A stretch of DNA of 7,213 bases from Minisyncoccota bacterium (GTDB lineage Bacteria; Patescibacteriota; Minisyncoccia; Minisyncoccales; Minisyncoccaceae): the NCBI GenBank assembly GCA_028711945.1, contig JAQTRG010000025.1:1-7213 (forward strand), read 5' to 3'. This document shows, one piece after another, positions 6,795 through 7,213 of the stretch. Within the stretch, counting starts at the first letter, position 1; the number at the start of each line of letters is the position of its first letter. The notes under the pieces were generated by a model. That model saw only the letters and a list, made by a program, of their open reading frames with translations, was not told where the DNA came from and ran no database searches. Position numbers and translations under genes: made by a program.

Positions 6795-6962
6795 TCTCAT
6801 GCCAAGAACGATAATTACTGCAGACCAAAATATTCCCCAATTAATCCAAGCAAAAGGACTATAATTAAAAATCTGCTCGAAAAGAAGGTTTAAACCGATA
6901 AGAATAATTACTAATCCAAATATATTTCTAGCATTCTTTATCCATACTCCGTTCTTTTTCAT
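6771..6962 (-). CDS. Small LiaI/LiaF-type two-helix membrane protein (DUF5668-like)
   Basis: 63 residues from the ATG at 6962. Two hydrophobic helices (about 14-29 and 41-58) are joined by a short aromatic loop (FNYSPFAWINW), the arrangement of the LiaI/LiaF-like transmembrane module. It resembles the N-terminal part of the next gene's product (GLVIILIGLNLLF against GIFVVVFGLIILL). The start is uncertain: the frame stays open without a stop up to 7037, and the extra codons would give a plausible charged helix (DLIGETQERTQELAKEM). No ATG, GTG or TTG exists in that extension, and the strong Shine-Dalgarno/ATG at 7023 is in another frame, so either the protein begins at 6962 with a poor ribosome site or a frameshift joins the two. 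The gene lies between pspC and the toastrack-GerMN gene, which suggests a shared envelope role. Confidence 0.72.
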   Translation of the reverse strand: MKKNGVWIKNARNIFGLVIILIGLNLLFEQIFNYSPFAWINWGIFWSAVIIVLGMRLIFNNKD

Positions 6963-6966
6963 TTCT

Positions 6967-7023
6967 TTAGCTAGCTCTTGTGTTCTTTCTTGAGTTTCTC
7001 CTATTAAATCTTTTTTGTTCCAT
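6967..7023 (-). other. Short out-of-frame ORF with strong ribosome-binding site (possible frameshifted 5' end of the LiaI-like gene)
   Basis: The ATG at 7023-7021 is preceded by AAGGAG (7038-7033, 9-base spacer) and AAAGG (7032-7028), the only good Shine-Dalgarno found before a start in this window. Its frame encodes only 18 basic residues (MEQKRFNRRNSRKNTRAS) before a TAA at 6969-6967. A run of six A (7016-7011) lies at codons 3-5. Moving +1 there, or losing one A, would give MEQKDLIGETQERTQELAKE and run straight into the LiaI-like frame. The ORF overlaps the end of pspC by 20 bases. It may be a small leader peptide, a frameshift site, a sequence error, or chance, since the purine-rich site also encodes pspC residues. 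Confidence 0.4.
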
Positions 7024-7213
7024 TTTTCCTTTCTCCTTCATTGGGGACTATAATAGCAAGGACAAAATACAAAACTATTCCAGTTCCCCCAGTCAAAGAC
7101 AAAAGAATAAAAAGTATTCTTACAATTAATGGGTCTATTTCAAAATACTCACCAAGCCCACCACAAACTCCAAAAATCATTCTATTTTCTTTTGAACGAT
7201 AAAGCCTTTTAAT
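7004..7213 (-). CDS. PspC-domain membrane protein (5' end outside window)
   Basis: The minus strand is open from the window edge for 69 codons to a TAA at 7006-7004. It encodes a PspC domain: KRLYRSKENRMIFGVCGGLG at fragment residues 2-21, then EYFEIDPLIVRILF (22-35) and one long hydrophobic segment (about 30-57) broken by TGGTG, ending AIIVPNEGERKNG. Stand-alone PspC proteins are usually 60-70 residues and begin just before the (K)RLYRS motif, so probably only one to a few codons are missing at the N-terminus. PspC acts in the phage-shock envelope-stress response of proteobacteria, and its domain is often found beside LiaF/toastrack proteins elsewhere. Here it is the first visible gene of the five-gene operon; no pspA is in the window. 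The operon promoter must lie beyond 7213. Confidence 0.9.
   Translation of the reverse strand: MKRLYRSKENRMIFGVCGGLGEYFEIDPLIVRILFILLSLTGGTGIVLYFVLAIIVPNEGERKNGTKKI

Noticed and set aside
1..7213. Alternative genetic code (TGA read as Gly or Trp, as in some CPR lineages).
   Set aside because: All long frames are open with TGA as stop, the CapA-family gene ends in TGA exactly at the next ATG, and Trp positions use TGG.
1..7213. CRISPR array, tRNA/rRNA, insertion sequence or phage genes.
   Set aside because: No spaced direct repeats, no cloverleaf-like sequences, no transposase or integrase motifs and no terminal inverted repeats with target duplications were seen; nearly all sequence is accounted for by the listed genes.

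Overview
The window is AT-rich (roughly one third G+C by eye), uses the standard bacterial code (TGG for Trp, one TGA used as a true stop) and is densely packed with genes. Several features point to a candidate-phyla-radiation bacterium (Patescibacteria/Parcubacteria type). These are tandem DUF333 modules on a membrane-anchored protein, a free-standing DUF2090 protein, a GerMN domain with the GGSCR signature, almost no Shine-Dalgarno sequences, and very tight gene spacing. This assignment is an inference from gene content; no rRNA or ribosomal protein gene is present to confirm it.

Layout. Bases 1-52 hold no gene. From 2454 down to 53 (minus strand) is a two-gene unit: a membrane-anchored CapA-family metallophosphatase-like protein, then a membrane-anchored protein with two DUF333 repeats and a C-terminal RsiV-like (DUF4163/DUF3298) region. 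The two overlap by ATGA. A 61-base divergent intergenic region follows, in which -10-like boxes sit almost on top of both start codons, suggesting leaderless or nearly leaderless mRNAs. On the plus strand (2516-3343) is a single gene for a DUF2090 class-I-aldolase-like protein. It ends in a perfect hairpin (3328-3354) that also terminates the convergent minus-strand operon.

From the right edge (7213) down to 3356 is a minus-strand operon: PspC (5' end outside the window), a 63-residue LiaI/LiaF-type two-helix membrane protein, a LiaF-like membrane anchor plus 'toastrack' beta region fused to GerMN, a complete metallo-beta-lactamase/beta-CASP RNA nuclease, and a membrane-anchored SIMPL (DUF541) protein. 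Gaps are 2, 3 and 14 bases among the last four genes.

How the genes may work together. PspC, LiaI/LiaF-like and toastrack proteins belong to cell-envelope stress modules in other bacteria, and SIMPL and GerMN are extracytoplasmic domains, so the operon looks like an envelope-maintenance or stress-sensing set. No PspA, no two-component kinase/regulator and no transport machinery is visible here. The cytoplasmic beta-CASP nuclease in the middle is the odd member. The most notable observations are the LiaF/toastrack-GerMN fusion with the separate LiaI-like paralogue beside it, the out-of-frame but well-formed ribosome-binding site and ATG before that small gene (possible frameshift), a hairpin two bases before the fusion gene's start codon, and the divergent near-leaderless promoters.
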